This document shows, one piece after another, positions 36,533-45,292 of a stretch of DNA of 64,000 bases. The notes beneath the pieces were generated by a model. The model did not search any database, was not told the DNA's origin, and worked only from the letters and a program-made list of their open reading frames with translations. The translations under genes were made by a program, and so were the position numbers. The DNA lies in the NCBI RefSeq assembly GCF_000826545.1, contig NZ_CDME01000011.1, positions 336,001-400,000 of the forward strand, in the 5' to 3' direction. This stretch comes from Kibdelosporangium sp. MJ126-NF4 (GTDB lineage: Bacteria; Actinomycetota; Actinomycetes; Mycobacteriales; Pseudonocardiaceae). Numbering within the stretch: position 1 is the stretch's first letter; the number at the start of each line of letters is the position of its first letter.

Positions 36533-37630
36533 ATGAACACCAAAAGGGCGGCATTGGCCGTCGCGGGGACGGGCGTTCTCGCCGGTGTGATCGGGCTCGG
36601 TGTGCTCGCCGTCCCGGCCGGCGCCAACGAGCCGCCACCCGAACTGCCACAGATCAGCGCCGACCAGTTGGTCGAGTCGGTCGCGAACGCCAAGATCCCC
36701 GCACTCGCGGGCAAGGTGTCGGCGACCGAGAACCTCGGCCTGCCGATCAAGCTGCTGGACGGCATCGGGTCGGCGTCGGTCTGGTCCGACGGCCAGCACC
36801 GGTTCCGGGCCACGCTGCCGGGCAAGTCCTCGGAGAAGACCTTCGTCGAGGACGGCAGCACGTTCTGGAGCTGGGACTCGCAGAAGAACACGGTCACCAA
36901 GTTCGAGCACGGTGACAAGGCGACGCCGGAGAAGCTGGCCGGCAAGGACCCGGCAGCCCTCGGCAAGGACGTGCTGAACCTGGTCCGCCAGTACAGCGAC
37001 GTCAAGGTGGACGGCACCGCCCGCGTGGCGACGCGGCCCGCGTACGAGCTGGTCGTGACGCCGAAGCCGACCGAGCGGACGCTGCTGCGTGAGATCCGGG
37101 TCGCGGTCGACTCGGAGACCAGGCTGCCGCTGCGGCTGCAGGTGCTGGCCAACGGCCAGGCCGAGCCCGCACTGAAGGTCGAGTTCACCGAGCTGAACGT
37201 CGGCCCGCAGGACGCCAAGCTGTTCCAGTTCGCGCCTCCGCAGGGTGCGACGGTCCAGGACAAGACCAAGGCCGACCACCCGCAGAAGGACTCGGCTGAG
37301 GGCCGCAAGGGCTTCCAGGACCTGATCGGCAGCCTGAACCTGCAGACCGTCGGCGACGGCTGGGACACCACGCTCGTGGCCAAGCTGCCTGGTGACCTGA
37401 ACTCGCTGGCCGGCAAGGTCCAGGGCGACAAGGCCCCGGGCATGGGCCGTGGCAACTTCGATGTCACCTCGTTGCTGAAGTCCTTCGGCAAGGAGACCTC
37501 GGGCCCGTGGGGCACCGGGTACGTTTTCTCCACGAAGGTGGCGACCGCGTTGGTGACCACCGACGGCCGGGTGGCGATCGGCGCCGTCCCGGAGCAGGTG
37601 CTCACCGAGGCAATCGGACAGGTTAAGTGA
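36533..37630 (+). CDS. LolA-like secreted/anchored lipoprotein-carrier-fold protein
   Basis: A 365-residue exported protein. The N-terminal signal (ALAVAGTGVLAGVIGLGVLA, then VPAGAN) precedes a beta-rich domain with WSDGQHRFRATLPG, TFVEDGSTFWSWDSQ and YELVVTPKPTERTLLREI. This is the pattern of the LolA/LppX-like fold that binds hydrophobic ligands. The ATG at 36533 is chosen for GGGGAG 8 bases upstream. The stop overlaps the ABC ATPase start (GTGA), so it is coupled to an ABC-2 transporter and may bind its ligand outside the membrane. Confidence 0.78.
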   Translation: MNTKRAALAVAGTGVLAGVIGLGVLAVPAGANEPPPELPQISADQLVESVANAKIPALAGKVSATENLGLPIKLLDGIGSASVWSDGQHRFRATLPGKSSEKTFVEDGSTFWSWDSQKNTVTKFEHGDKATPEKLAGKDPAALGKDVLNLVRQYSDVKVDGTARVATRPAYELVVTPKPTERTLLREIRVAVDSETRLPLRLQVLANGQAEPALKVEFTELNVGPQDAKLFQFAPPQGATVQDKTKADHPQKDSAEGRKGFQDLIGSLNLQTVGDGWDTTLVAKLPGDLNSLAGKVQGDKAPGMGRGNFDVTSLLKSFGKETSGPWGTGYVFSTKVATALVTTDGRVAIGAVPEQVLTEAIGQVK

Positions 37631-38589
37631 CGTTCGCTGACACAGCAGGGGTGGGCACGGCTGAGGCCGTGCCCACCCCTGTGTTGGCCGCCAGGACACG
37701 CGGCCTGCGCAAGCTGTACCGCAACACCGTCGCGGTCGACCACGTCGACCTCGACGTCCCGGAGGGCGCGGTGCTGGGCATGCTCGGCCCGAACGGGTCG
37801 GGCAAGACCACCACCATCCGGATGATGCTCGGCCTGACCACGCCGACGGCCGGTGAGATCGAGTTGTTCGGCGCCCGGCTGCCCGAGGCCGCCCAGGCCG
37901 TGCTGCCGCAGGTCGGGGCGCTCGTCGAAGGACCGGGCTTCCACCCGTTCCTGTCCGGGCGGGAGAACCTGCTGCGCTGTGCCGCGGCCGAGCCGCTGCT
38001 GGCCTCGTCGGCGATCACCGCCGCGGTGGACCAGGCGCTGGAGCGGGTCGGCCTGACCGACGCGGCGGGCCGCCGCTACCGCGGCTACTCGCTCGGCATG
38101 AAGCAACGCATGGGCCTGGCGGCGGCGCTGCTGGTGCCCCGGCGGTTCGTGGTGCTCGACGAGCCGACCAACGGCCTCGACCCGGCCGGGACGCGGGAGG
38201 TGCGCTCGGTGATCGCGGACCTGCACGCGGCCGGGACCACCGTGCTGGTGTCGTCGCACCTGTTGTCCGAAGTGGAGGCCACGTGCACGCACGTCGCCGT
38301 GCTGCACCAGGGAACCGTGGTCGCCCAGGGCGAGCTCAGGGACATGCTCGAAGCGTCCAACCCGGGCCTGCTGGTGTCCACACCGGAGGTCGCGGCGGCG
38401 GTCGACGCGCTGCGGGACAACCGGATCCCGGCCCGTGCCGTGCCGGACGGGCTGCTGGTCGACCTGACGTCCAGCACGGCGCCCGAGGTGGTGGCCACGT
38501 TGGTGCGTGCCGACATCCCGGTGTACGAGGTGCACAAGCAGCGCACCGGCCTTGAAGACCTGTTCGCCCAGCTCACGGAGACGTCATGA
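37627..38589 (+). CDS. ABC-2 type transporter ATP-binding protein
   Basis: A 320-residue ATPase of the DrrA/CcmA type. Walker A GPNGSGKTTT near residue 56, the signature YSLGMKQRMGLAAALL near 157 and Walker B FVVLDEPTNGLDP near 175, with the switch His in SSHLLSEVE. The C-terminal ~90 residues form the extra domain common to exporter ATPases. Coupled upstream to the LolA-like gene and downstream (ATGA) to the permease. Confidence 0.9.
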   Translation: MTFADTAGVGTAEAVPTPVLAARTRGLRKLYRNTVAVDHVDLDVPEGAVLGMLGPNGSGKTTTIRMMLGLTTPTAGEIELFGARLPEAAQAVLPQVGALVEGPGFHPFLSGRENLLRCAAAEPLLASSAITAAVDQALERVGLTDAAGRRYRGYSLGMKQRMGLAAALLVPRRFVVLDEPTNGLDPAGTREVRSVIADLHAAGTTVLVSSHLLSEVEATCTHVAVLHQGTVVAQGELRDMLEASNPGLLVSTPEVAAAVDALRDNRIPARAVPDGLLVDLTSSTAPEVVATLVRADIPVYEVHKQRTGLEDLFAQLTETS

Positions 38590-39416
38590 CAGCACCAGTG
38601 CGCGCGCCGATCGGTCGCCTGCTGCGCTCGGAGCTGCGCTGGATCTACCGGCGGCCGCGGACGTTGATCCTGCTCGGGCTGTTGGCGCTGTACCCGATCC
38701 TGTTCGGCGTGGGCACCCAGCTGGTCGACGCGCCGATCCGGGCCAACGGCGACCAGTCGTTCGTCTCGGCGGTCGCGGGCAACGCGCTCATCCTCCCGGT
38801 GATCGTGCTGTCCACCACGATGGTCTTCTTCCTGCCACTCGGCACGACCATGACCGCGTCCGACGCGCTGGCCGGTGAGGCGTCGCACGGCACGCTGCGT
38901 GGCCTGCTGCTGGCGCCGGTCAGCCGGGTCAGGCTGCTGGCGGTCAAGGCGTTCGGTGTCGCGGTGGTGTCCGCGGCGGCGGCGGTGATGACCGCGCTGA
39001 TCGCGTTCGTCACCGGGTTGATCATCGCGGGCCCGGACAGCCTGGTGTCCATCTCCGGTGCGACCCTGCCGGTCGGCGAGGGGCTCTGGCGGGTCACGGT
39101 GGCGACCGGGTGGGTCATCGTGCAGATGTGGGCGATCGGCGCGATCGCGCTCGCGGTGTCCGCGGCGACCGAGCACCCGCTGCTGGTGCTGGCGTCGGTG
39201 ATCGGCGGGCTGTTCGTGTTCGGCCTGCTCAGCAGGATCCCGGTGCTGGACTGGCTGCACCCGTTCCTGATCACCGAGAACTGGGAATCCATTGTGGACG
39301 TCCTGCGTGACCCGATGCCGTTGGACGGCCTGACGACGGGACTGCTGCGAGCGGTCTGCTACATCGTGATCGGCTACTCACTCGCCCTGGCCCGCATGGT
39401 CACCAAGGACAGCTAG
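38586..39416 (+). CDS. ABC-2 type transporter permease
   Basis: A 276-residue integral membrane protein with six predicted helices (for example LILLGLLALYPILFGVG, LPVIVLSTTMVFFLPLG and VLASVIGGLFVFGLLS). The EASHGTLRGLLLAPVSR segment is the typical ABC-2 coupling region. It should dimerise with the preceding ATPase to form an exporter. A Lol-like carrier and a two-component system next door suggest a role in envelope maintenance or antibiotic removal. Confidence 0.88.
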   Translation: MTAPVRAPIGRLLRSELRWIYRRPRTLILLGLLALYPILFGVGTQLVDAPIRANGDQSFVSAVAGNALILPVIVLSTTMVFFLPLGTTMTASDALAGEASHGTLRGLLLAPVSRVRLLAVKAFGVAVVSAAAAVMTALIAFVTGLIIAGPDSLVSISGATLPVGEGLWRVTVATGWVIVQMWAIGAIALAVSAATEHPLLVLASVIGGLFVFGLLSRIPVLDWLHPFLITENWESIVDVLRDPMPLDGLTTGLLRAVCYIVIGYSLALARMVTKDS

Positions 39417-39420
39417 AAAA

Positions 39421-39468
39421 CCTCGTGAGTGTTTAGGCCGGTTAGAACTCGCTTTTCTACTCACGAGG
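39421..39468. terminator. Palindromic terminator between convergent transporter operons
   Basis: CCTCGTGAGT at 39421-39430 pairs perfectly with ACTCACGAGG at 39459-39468. The inside starts GTTTAGGCCGGTT, closely related to the 20-bp arm of the palindrome at 27291. The stop codon of the thiamine-type ATPase lies within it. Confidence 0.7.
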
Positions 39469-40461
39469 TCCTACCAGGGCAAATCCGTCCGGATCGAGGC
39501 GCAGCCGCACTGGTTGGCCGGGTTCGGGCGCGTCGGTGATGCTCGCGACCGCGTCCACTTCGCGGTGTTCGAGTTTCACCAGCAGACGCACGTGGTCACG
39601 GCGGTGCACGCGTCCGCTCACCTCGCCTTCCAGCGGGCCGTTCGGATCGGCGACGAGCGCGTGCGGACGCAGGCCGATCCGCTGTTTTCCCTCCGGCGCC
39701 CACGGCACGGTGATCTCGCCGAGGTCGAACCTGGCTGTGCCACCGGTGATCTCCGCGTCGAGGATCAGGCCGCAGCCGAGGAAGGCCGCCGTCGGCTCGT
39801 CGACGGGATATCGCCAGACCTGCTCCGCTGTGCCCGTCTGGACGATCTTTCCCTTGCGCATCAGGGCAACACGGTCGGCCAGCGTGAAGGCCTCGTCGTG
39901 GTCGTGGGTGACCACGAGCGCGGACGTGCCCGCCTTGCGGAGCAGCCGGGCCAGATCGAGCGCCAGCTGTTCGCGCAGTGCCCGGTCCAGCGCGGACAGC
40001 GGCTCGTCCAGCAGGAGCAGGCGTGGTCTGGGAGCAAGCGCTCGGGCAAGGGCAACGCGCTGCTGCTCGCCACCGGACAGCTCGGTGACCTTCCTGCGCT
40101 GGTAGCCGCCCAGGCCGACCAGGTCAAGCAACTCGCCCACCCGGTGCGGGTCGTCGATCTTGTGCATCCGCAGGCCGAAGCGGACGTTCCCGGCGACGTC
40201 GCGGTGCGGGAAGAGCTGGCCGTCCTGGAACACCAGGCCGATGCCACGCTTGTGCACCGGCGTTCTGGTCAGGTCCTCGCCGCCTCGGCTGATCGTGCCC
40301 GCCGCCTGCGGTTCCAGGCCCGCGACGGCCCGCAGCAGCGTCGACTTGCCGCAACCGGACGGCCCGAGCAACGCGACCACCTCGCCGTCACCGATGTCGA
40401 GGTCGACGTGGTCGACGGCCCTGGTCGGGCCGAAGTCGACGGTGAGATCCCTGATCCGCAT
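39457..40461 (-). CDS. thiQ: Thiamine-type ABC importer ATPase
   Basis: A 334-residue ABC ATPase of the Fe3+/thiamine/spermidine class. Walker A GPSGCGKST is at residues 33-41, the signature LSGGEQQRVALARALAPRP near 132 and Walker B LLLLDEPLSALD near 153. A C-terminal TOBE-like domain follows (residues ~230-334), longer than E. coli ThiQ. The ATG shares one base with the permease stop. The TPP riboswitch at the head of the operon points to thiamine or its phosphates as substrate. Confidence 0.85.
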   Translation of the reverse strand: MRIRDLTVDFGPTRAVDHVDLDIGDGEVVALLGPSGCGKSTLLRAVAGLEPQAAGTISRGGEDLTRTPVHKRGIGLVFQDGQLFPHRDVAGNVRFGLRMHKIDDPHRVGELLDLVGLGGYQRRKVTELSGGEQQRVALARALAPRPRLLLLDEPLSALDRALREQLALDLARLLRKAGTSALVVTHDHDEAFTLADRVALMRKGKIVQTGTAEQVWRYPVDEPTAAFLGCGLILDAEITGGTARFDLGEITVPWAPEGKQRIGLRPHALVADPNGPLEGEVSGRVHRRDHVRLLVKLEHREVDAVASITDAPEPGQPVRLRLDPDGFALVGPRE

Positions 40462-42017
40462 CAGAACTCCTCCACGGTGGTCCGGAAGCGCTCGATCAGC
40501 ACAGCGACCGCGACCGTCACCACCACCAGCAACGTGCACGCGGCGTACGCCATCTGGTTGTTCAGTTCGCCGGGGCGCGAGATCAACCTGCCGATCGCGA
40601 TCGGCAGGGTCGGCGCGTCCGGCCTGGCCAGGAAACTGGTCGCGCCGAACTCGCCCAGCGCGACGACGTACCCGAAGGCCGCCGCCGTGACCAGGGAACG
40701 CGCGGCCAGCGGGACGTCGACCTCGAACCAGACCCGGACCGGGCCCGCGCCGAGCGTCCCGGCGGCCTGCCGGAGCCGCTCGTCGATGGATCTCAGCACC
40801 GGCAACAGGATCCGGATGATCAACGGGGTCACGACGATCGCCTGCGCGAGCGGCACGAGCAGCGGTGACGTCCGCAGATCGCCGGGCAGCGCGTCCAGCG
40901 TGATCAGGTATCCGAAGCCGACCGTGACCGCCGAGACGCCCAGCGGCAACATCATCGCCACGTCGACGAGTTCGGCGGTTCGGCCCAGTCGCGTCAACGC
41001 CACCGAGGACAGCACCCCGAGGATGAGCGCGAGCACGGTCGCGTCGGTCGCCGTGCTCATCGAGTTCAACGCGGCCCGGAAACCGGTGACTTCCAGGCTG
41101 TTGTCGTGTCCGGTGCTCGACAGGGCACGGAAACCCGCCAGGCTGGACTGGCTGACCAGGTTGACGATCGGGGTCAGCAGGAGCGCGACCACCCCGTACG
41201 CCAGGCCGACCACGATCCACTCGCCGCCGACCGGCCTGCGCGCGGTGTCCCGGTTGCCGCGCAGTCGGAGCGCGGCCTGCCGCCGTTTGCGTGCCACCGC
41301 GCCGATCACCAGCGCGGCGACCACCGCGGCCAGTTGGAGGATCGACAACGCCGCCGCGCCCGGCAGGTCGAACAGCTGCACAGTGCGCAGGTAGATCTCG
41401 GTTTCCAGGGTCCGGTACTCGGCGCCGCCGAGGATCAGCACCACGCCGAAACTGGTGGAGCAGAACAGGAACACCACCGCGGCGGCGGAGCCTATCGCCG
41501 GTGTCAACGCGGGCAGCGTCACCGCTGTGAACGCACGGAACTTCGTGGCGCCCAGCGCGCGGGCCGCGTCCTCGGCGCGCCGGTCGATGCCCGCCCAGAG
41601 ACCGCTGACCGTCCGCGCGACCACGGCGACGTTGAAGAACGCGTTGGCCAGGATGATCGCCCAGACACCGCCGTCCGGCAGCAGACTGCGGAACGCCAGT
41701 CCCACGACAACGGTCGGCAGCACGAAGGGAACGAGCACAATCGCCTGCACCAGCCCACGCCCCGGCAGCTTGCACCGAGCGAGCAGGAACGCCAGCGGCA
41801 TCCCTGCCAGCACAGCGACCACAGTGGACGCGGCGGCCTGGCCGAGCGTGAACCCGACAAGCTGCCAGGTGTCCGCGCTGGTCAGCGTGTCGAGCATGGC
41901 CGAGCGCGCGCCGAGGCCGACGATCGCGACCACCGGCCACGCGAAGAACAAGGTGAGGAAAGCCAGTGGCACCAACGCCACCAGCACAACACCTAGCCTT
42001 GGACGAGCGAGCGCCAC
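40461..42017 (-). CDS. thiP: Thiamine-type ABC importer permease (fused, two permease halves)
   Basis: A 518-residue membrane protein with about 12 helices in two homologous halves, as in ThiP/FbpB. EAA loops are seen as EDAARALGATKFRAFTAVTLP near residue 148 and QAAGTLGAGPVRVWFEVDVP near 415. The GTG start at 42017 lies 25 bases inside the binding-protein gene, so it is translationally coupled. It forms the channel for the periplasm-side binding protein. Confidence 0.87.
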   Translation of the reverse strand: MALARPRLGVVLVALVPLAFLTLFFAWPVVAIVGLGARSAMLDTLTSADTWQLVGFTLGQAAASTVVAVLAGMPLAFLLARCKLPGRGLVQAIVLVPFVLPTVVVGLAFRSLLPDGGVWAIILANAFFNVAVVARTVSGLWAGIDRRAEDAARALGATKFRAFTAVTLPALTPAIGSAAAVVFLFCSTSFGVVLILGGAEYRTLETEIYLRTVQLFDLPGAAALSILQLAAVVAALVIGAVARKRRQAALRLRGNRDTARRPVGGEWIVVGLAYGVVALLLTPIVNLVSQSSLAGFRALSSTGHDNSLEVTGFRAALNSMSTATDATVLALILGVLSSVALTRLGRTAELVDVAMMLPLGVSAVTVGFGYLITLDALPGDLRTSPLLVPLAQAIVVTPLIIRILLPVLRSIDERLRQAAGTLGAGPVRVWFEVDVPLAARSLVTAAAFGYVVALGEFGATSFLARPDAPTLPIAIGRLISRPGELNNQMAYAACTLLVVVTVAVAVLIERFRTTVEEF

Positions 42018-43009
42018 TGGTTGACCCAGCTCTCCCGGTTGCGGTCGACGTCCTGTGCGGACAACGTCGTCTCCGGGTCACCCGGCAGCGGAGCGGACTT
42101 CTGCCAGGCCTCGGGCAGTGCGACGCCCTCGCGCACCGGGTAGACGTACATCTGGTCCGGCACCTCGGTCTGGAACTGCTGGGACAGCATGAAGTCCAGT
42201 ACCTTCTTCGCGCCGTCGGCGTTCTTGGCGCCCTGGACGACCCCGGCGTACTCGACCTGGCGGTAGCAGGTGTCCAGCAGCGCCTTGGTGTCCGGCGTCG
42301 CGGCCGGGCTAGAGGCGTAGGAGACCACGAGCGGCTTCGTTCCCTTGCCGGTGCCGGAGAAGTCCTGGTTGTAGGCCTCCTCCCAGCCACTGACGACCTT
42401 GACGCCGTTGGCCTTCAGCTTCGTCCAGTAGTCCTTCCAGCCGTTCTCGCCGAAGTGCATGACCGTGCCGAGCAGGAACGCGAGGCCGGGCGACGACGTG
42501 GCCGGGCTCTGCACGACCAGCATGTCCTTGTACTTCGGGTCGGCGAGGTCCTCGAACGACTTCGGCTCCGGGACGCCCTTGAGGCCCGAGGTGTGCACGT
42601 TGACGCAGACGTCGCCGACGTCGATCGCGGTGAGCCTGTTGGTGGCGTCCGGCTGGTAGCGCTGCGCGCCCTTGGCGGCGTCCGGGCTCTGATACGGCTG
42701 GAACACGTTCTCGTTGAGCGCCCGCGAGGCGAACGTGGAGTCCACGCCGAACGCGATGTCGCCGATCGGGTTGGCCTTGGTCAGCACGAGCTGGTTGGTC
42801 AGCGCGCCCGCGTCCCCCGACTTGCGGACCTCGACGGTGATCCCGCTGGTCTTCCGGAACTCGTCGAGCAGCTCCTTGCGGACGTTGAACGAGTCGTGGG
42901 TGACCAGGGTGACCTTCTGGCCCTGCTGGTCACCTGGCTTCTGCTCGGTGGCCAGCGAACACCCGGCCGCCGTGAGCAGCACGAGCATCGCGATCGCGGC
43001 TTTCCGCAC
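41993..43009 (-). CDS. thiB: Thiamine-type ABC importer substrate-binding lipoprotein
   Basis: A 338-residue family 1 binding protein. The signal peptide ends in a lipobox LTAAGC with Cys at 17. The mature protein begins KVTLVTHDSFNVRKELLDEF, matching ThiB, and has NPIGDIAFGVDSTFASRAL. I chose the GTG at 43009: GGAGG lies 6 bases upstream, whereas the ATG at 43015 directly abuts that GGAGG and could not be used. It is the first gene of the operon and lies directly behind a TPP riboswitch. Confidence 0.88.
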   Translation of the reverse strand: MRKAAIAMLVLLTAAGCSLATEQKPGDQQGQKVTLVTHDSFNVRKELLDEFRKTSGITVEVRKSGDAGALTNQLVLTKANPIGDIAFGVDSTFASRALNENVFQPYQSPDAAKGAQRYQPDATNRLTAIDVGDVCVNVHTSGLKGVPEPKSFEDLADPKYKDMLVVQSPATSSPGLAFLLGTVMHFGENGWKDYWTKLKANGVKVVSGWEEAYNQDFSGTGKGTKPLVVSYASSPAATPDTKALLDTCYRQVEYAGVVQGAKNADGAKKVLDFMLSQQFQTEVPDQMYVYPVREGVALPEAWQKSAPLPGDPETTLSAQDVDRNRESWVNQWRSLVQG

Positions 43010-43019
43010 TTGCATCCTC

Positions 43020-43118
43020 CCGTCCCTGCGCCGGAATGACCCGGATCAGGTTCATACGGTCGAGGGCTGGTTTCGCCCTCCTCTCAGCCCGGACGCACCG
43101 GACTCCCGTGGCAGAACC
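43020..43118 (-). ncRNA. TPP (THI-box) riboswitch
   Basis: On the minus strand the conserved THI-box parts are in order: GGGCUGAGA (CTGAGA at 43087-43082), a variable arm with GAGGGCGAAACCAGCCCTC, then GAACCTGATCCGGGTCAT (43053-43036) and CCGGCGCAGGGA. The 3' side runs straight into the Shine-Dalgarno GGAGG of thiB at 43020-43016. This suggests that ligand binding hides the ribosome-binding site; no terminator hairpin is evident between them. Confidence 0.92.
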
Positions 43119-43143
43119 GTGAGCATAGAGGCACCATGGACAC

Positions 43144-43437
43144 ATGGCCGAACTGCTGACCGAAGACGAGCTGACCTCGGCGCTCGACCACCTGTCCTCC
43201 TGGCGGCGCGACGGGTCGACCATCGTGCGCAGCGTGGAGCTGGCGAGCTTCCCGCAGGCGATCCAGGTGGTGAACCGGGTCGCGGAGATCGCCGAGAACG
43301 ACGACCACCACCCGGACATCGACATCCGATGGCGCACGCTGACGTTCGCACTGAGCACCCATTCCGCCGGTGGCCTGACCGCGAAGGACACCGCGCTGGC
43401 CACCGAGATCGACTCGGTCCTCGACACACTCGCCTGA
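43144..43437 (+). CDS. phhB: 4a-hydroxytetrahydrobiopterin dehydratase (PCD/DCoH)
   Basis: A 97-residue pterin-4a-carbinolamine dehydratase. The active-site loop NDDHHPDIDIRW at residues 52-63 holds the catalytic His pair, and THSAGGLTAKD at 72-82 closes the domain. It regenerates oxidised pterin cofactor, or in bacteria may act in molybdopterin or folate-related chemistry. It is divergent from the thiamine operon and stands alone. Confidence 0.92.
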   Translation: MAELLTEDELTSALDHLSSWRRDGSTIVRSVELASFPQAIQVVNRVAEIAENDDHHPDIDIRWRTLTFALSTHSAGGLTAKDTALATEIDSVLDTLA

Positions 43438-43551
43438 CCAGGCCATACCTCCGGTTGCCCGCCGGAAAAAGGGCCGATCGGAGGTTGTTCCCGCCCGGAT
43501 TCTGCCGGTTCGCTACGTGGATGGGGGTTTCACGGAAGCGAGGGATGTTTC

Positions 43552-44913
43552 ATGGCTGATCTGAGCAGACGCAGGGTGTTCACCGGCGCGGTGGCACTGG
43601 CCGGAGCTGCGACGATCGGACTCAACCCGGTCGCGGCGGCGCAGGCGACACGGCAGCGGATCGGCGCGCAGAACGCGCCGGCGCTGGACTTCGGCGACTT
43701 CCCGGTGGTCGCGCGCGTCCGGGCACGTCGCGCGATGGAGCACCTGCGGGTACTCAGCGACAAGATCGGCCCGCGGATCGCGGGCACCCAGGGGGAACTG
43801 CGAGCGAAGGACTACATCGCCCGCGTCCTGCGTGAGCTGCGCTACCAGGTCACCCTGCAGCCGTTCCCGGTCGCGGACAAGTTCCTCGGCTCGTTGAAGG
43901 TGGGCAGGGACACCTGGCAGACCGGCTCGTCGCCGCAGGGGCTGGCGGACGCGACGCGGGAAGGCGTCGTGGTGGACGTGGCCGACGGCTCGACCATCCC
44001 GGCCGACGTGACCGGGAAGATCGTGTTCATCGCGGCGGTCACGAACGTGGCCGACGCGTACCTGAGGGCGGCGCAGGGCGGCGCGGCGGCGGTGTTGATC
44101 GGCCGGATCGGCGCGGACCCGCTGCGCAGGCTGTCGGCGTTCTCCCCGACCTTGCCGACCGCGGTCACCATCCCGGTGCTCGGTCTGGCGCAGGTCCAAG
44201 TGGAGCGGCTGCGTGAGCGCCTGGCAAAGGGGACGGTGAAGGTCACCGTCACGTCGGTTCAGCACAAGAACCTGACGTCCTACAACGTGATCGCGGAACG
44301 ACCGGCGACATTCCCGAACCCGGACAACAAAGTCGTCATGGTGACCGCGCACTACGACAGTGTTCCCGGCTCACCGGGCGCCAACGACGACGGCAGCGGA
44401 ACGGTGTTGTGCCTGGAACTGGCTCGGGTGCTACGACATCTGCCGACCAGGAAAACCATCCGCTTCGCCCTGTGGGGCTCGGAGGAGTACGGCCTGATCG
44501 GTTCGCGGCACTACGTGTCACACCTGTCCGAACCGGACATCAAACGGATCACGGGGACGTTCCAGAACGACATGGTCGCGACAGCGTACGACCCGGCGTT
44601 CATCTACTGGTTGCTGTCGGTGGACGGCGCGAACAACGCCACCACGCAAGCCGTTGCGGCAGCGGCGAAACGCCTCGGTTACGAGCCGCGGACCAAGGGC
44701 CCGGTCGCCCGAGGTTCCAGTGACCACGTGCCGTTCCACGAGAAAGGAATTCCCGCGGCGAACTTCAGTTGGCGCGGAGAAGGCGGCCCGGCACTGCTGG
44801 AACCGACCTACCACACGCCAGAGGACACGATTGACGACAACGTCAGCCTTGAGCGCCTTCAGGTTTCGCTCGAACTGATCGGCGCGGCGGCGTACGACCT
44901 TTTGCGACACTGA
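43552..44913 (+). CDS. Secreted M28-family zinc aminopeptidase with PA domain
   Basis: A 453-residue exported peptidase. The twin-arginine signal SRRRVFTGAVALAGAATIG (residues 5-23) suggests Tat export. A PA-type insert (VVDVADGSTIPADVTGKIVF) precedes the M28 catalytic domain. Zinc ligands and catalytic residues are seen as TAHYDSVPGSPGANDDGSG near residue 264, WGSEEYGLIGS near 307, DMVATAYDP near 343 and YHTPEDTID near 424. It releases N-terminal amino acids outside the cell. It is followed by a strong terminator. Confidence 0.92.
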   Translation: MADLSRRRVFTGAVALAGAATIGLNPVAAAQATRQRIGAQNAPALDFGDFPVVARVRARRAMEHLRVLSDKIGPRIAGTQGELRAKDYIARVLRELRYQVTLQPFPVADKFLGSLKVGRDTWQTGSSPQGLADATREGVVVDVADGSTIPADVTGKIVFIAAVTNVADAYLRAAQGGAAAVLIGRIGADPLRRLSAFSPTLPTAVTIPVLGLAQVQVERLRERLAKGTVKVTVTSVQHKNLTSYNVIAERPATFPNPDNKVVMVTAHYDSVPGSPGANDDGSGTVLCLELARVLRHLPTRKTIRFALWGSEEYGLIGSRHYVSHLSEPDIKRITGTFQNDMVATAYDPAFIYWLLSVDGANNATTQAVAAAAKRLGYEPRTKGPVARGSSDHVPFHEKGIPAANFSWRGEGGPALLEPTYHTPEDTIDDNVSLERLQVSLELIGAAAYDLLRH

Positions 44914-44923
44914 GCGAAGAACC

Positions 44924-44955
44924 AAAGGCCCTGCCGAGAAATCGGCAGGGCCTTT
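44924..44955. terminator. Bidirectional terminator after the M28 peptidase
   Basis: A perfect 14-bp stem AAAGGCCCTGCCGA / TCGGCAGGGCCTTT with a GAAA tetraloop. It serves the peptidase (+) and the small membrane protein (-). Confidence 0.88.
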
Positions 44956-44962
44956 GTCGCAG

Positions 44963-45115
44963 CTAGAAGTACGTCTTGCGGCCGATCGGACGTCCGACGG
45001 CGCCGAGCACAGTGAGGATCAGGCCCACCACCAGCAGGATCCCGCCGATCGTCGTCAGGATCGAGATTCCAGCTAGCAGGCCGATGACGAGCAGGATCGC
45101 ACCGAGAATGATCAT
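44963..45115 (-). CDS. Small membrane protein (DUF6131-like)
   Basis: A 50-residue protein, almost entirely two hydrophobic stretches (IILGAILLVIGLLAGISIL, then GGILLVVGLILTVLGAV) and a conserved basic tail GRPIGRKTYF. This matches the small actinobacterial DUF6131 family of unknown role. The ATG at 45115 is preceded by GGAGG with 4-base spacing; a longer in-frame start at 45202 is not supported. Likely two transmembrane helices. Confidence 0.82.
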   Translation of the reverse strand: MIILGAILLVIGLLAGISILTTIGGILLVVGLILTVLGAVGRPIGRKTYF

Positions 45116-45292
45116 GACACCTCCATTGGGGACGTCTATGGAGTTGCCACTGCGGTGATCGTCAAAACCTCCAAAGGCCAGGCCAGCGCGCAACTCGGCC
45201 ATTCACCGTATTCATCGTCAGCAGTCAGGCCAACCTGTCGATATCCCGTTCAACCAGTAGCCCGAATGGGTATCGCCGGGCTCCATGACGGC

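Noticed and set aside
39457..42390. 977-codon minus-strand frame as one giant protein
   Set aside because: Only the last 334 codons are real (thiamine-type ATPase from the ATG at 40461); the rest is the wrong frame of the permease and binding-protein genes.
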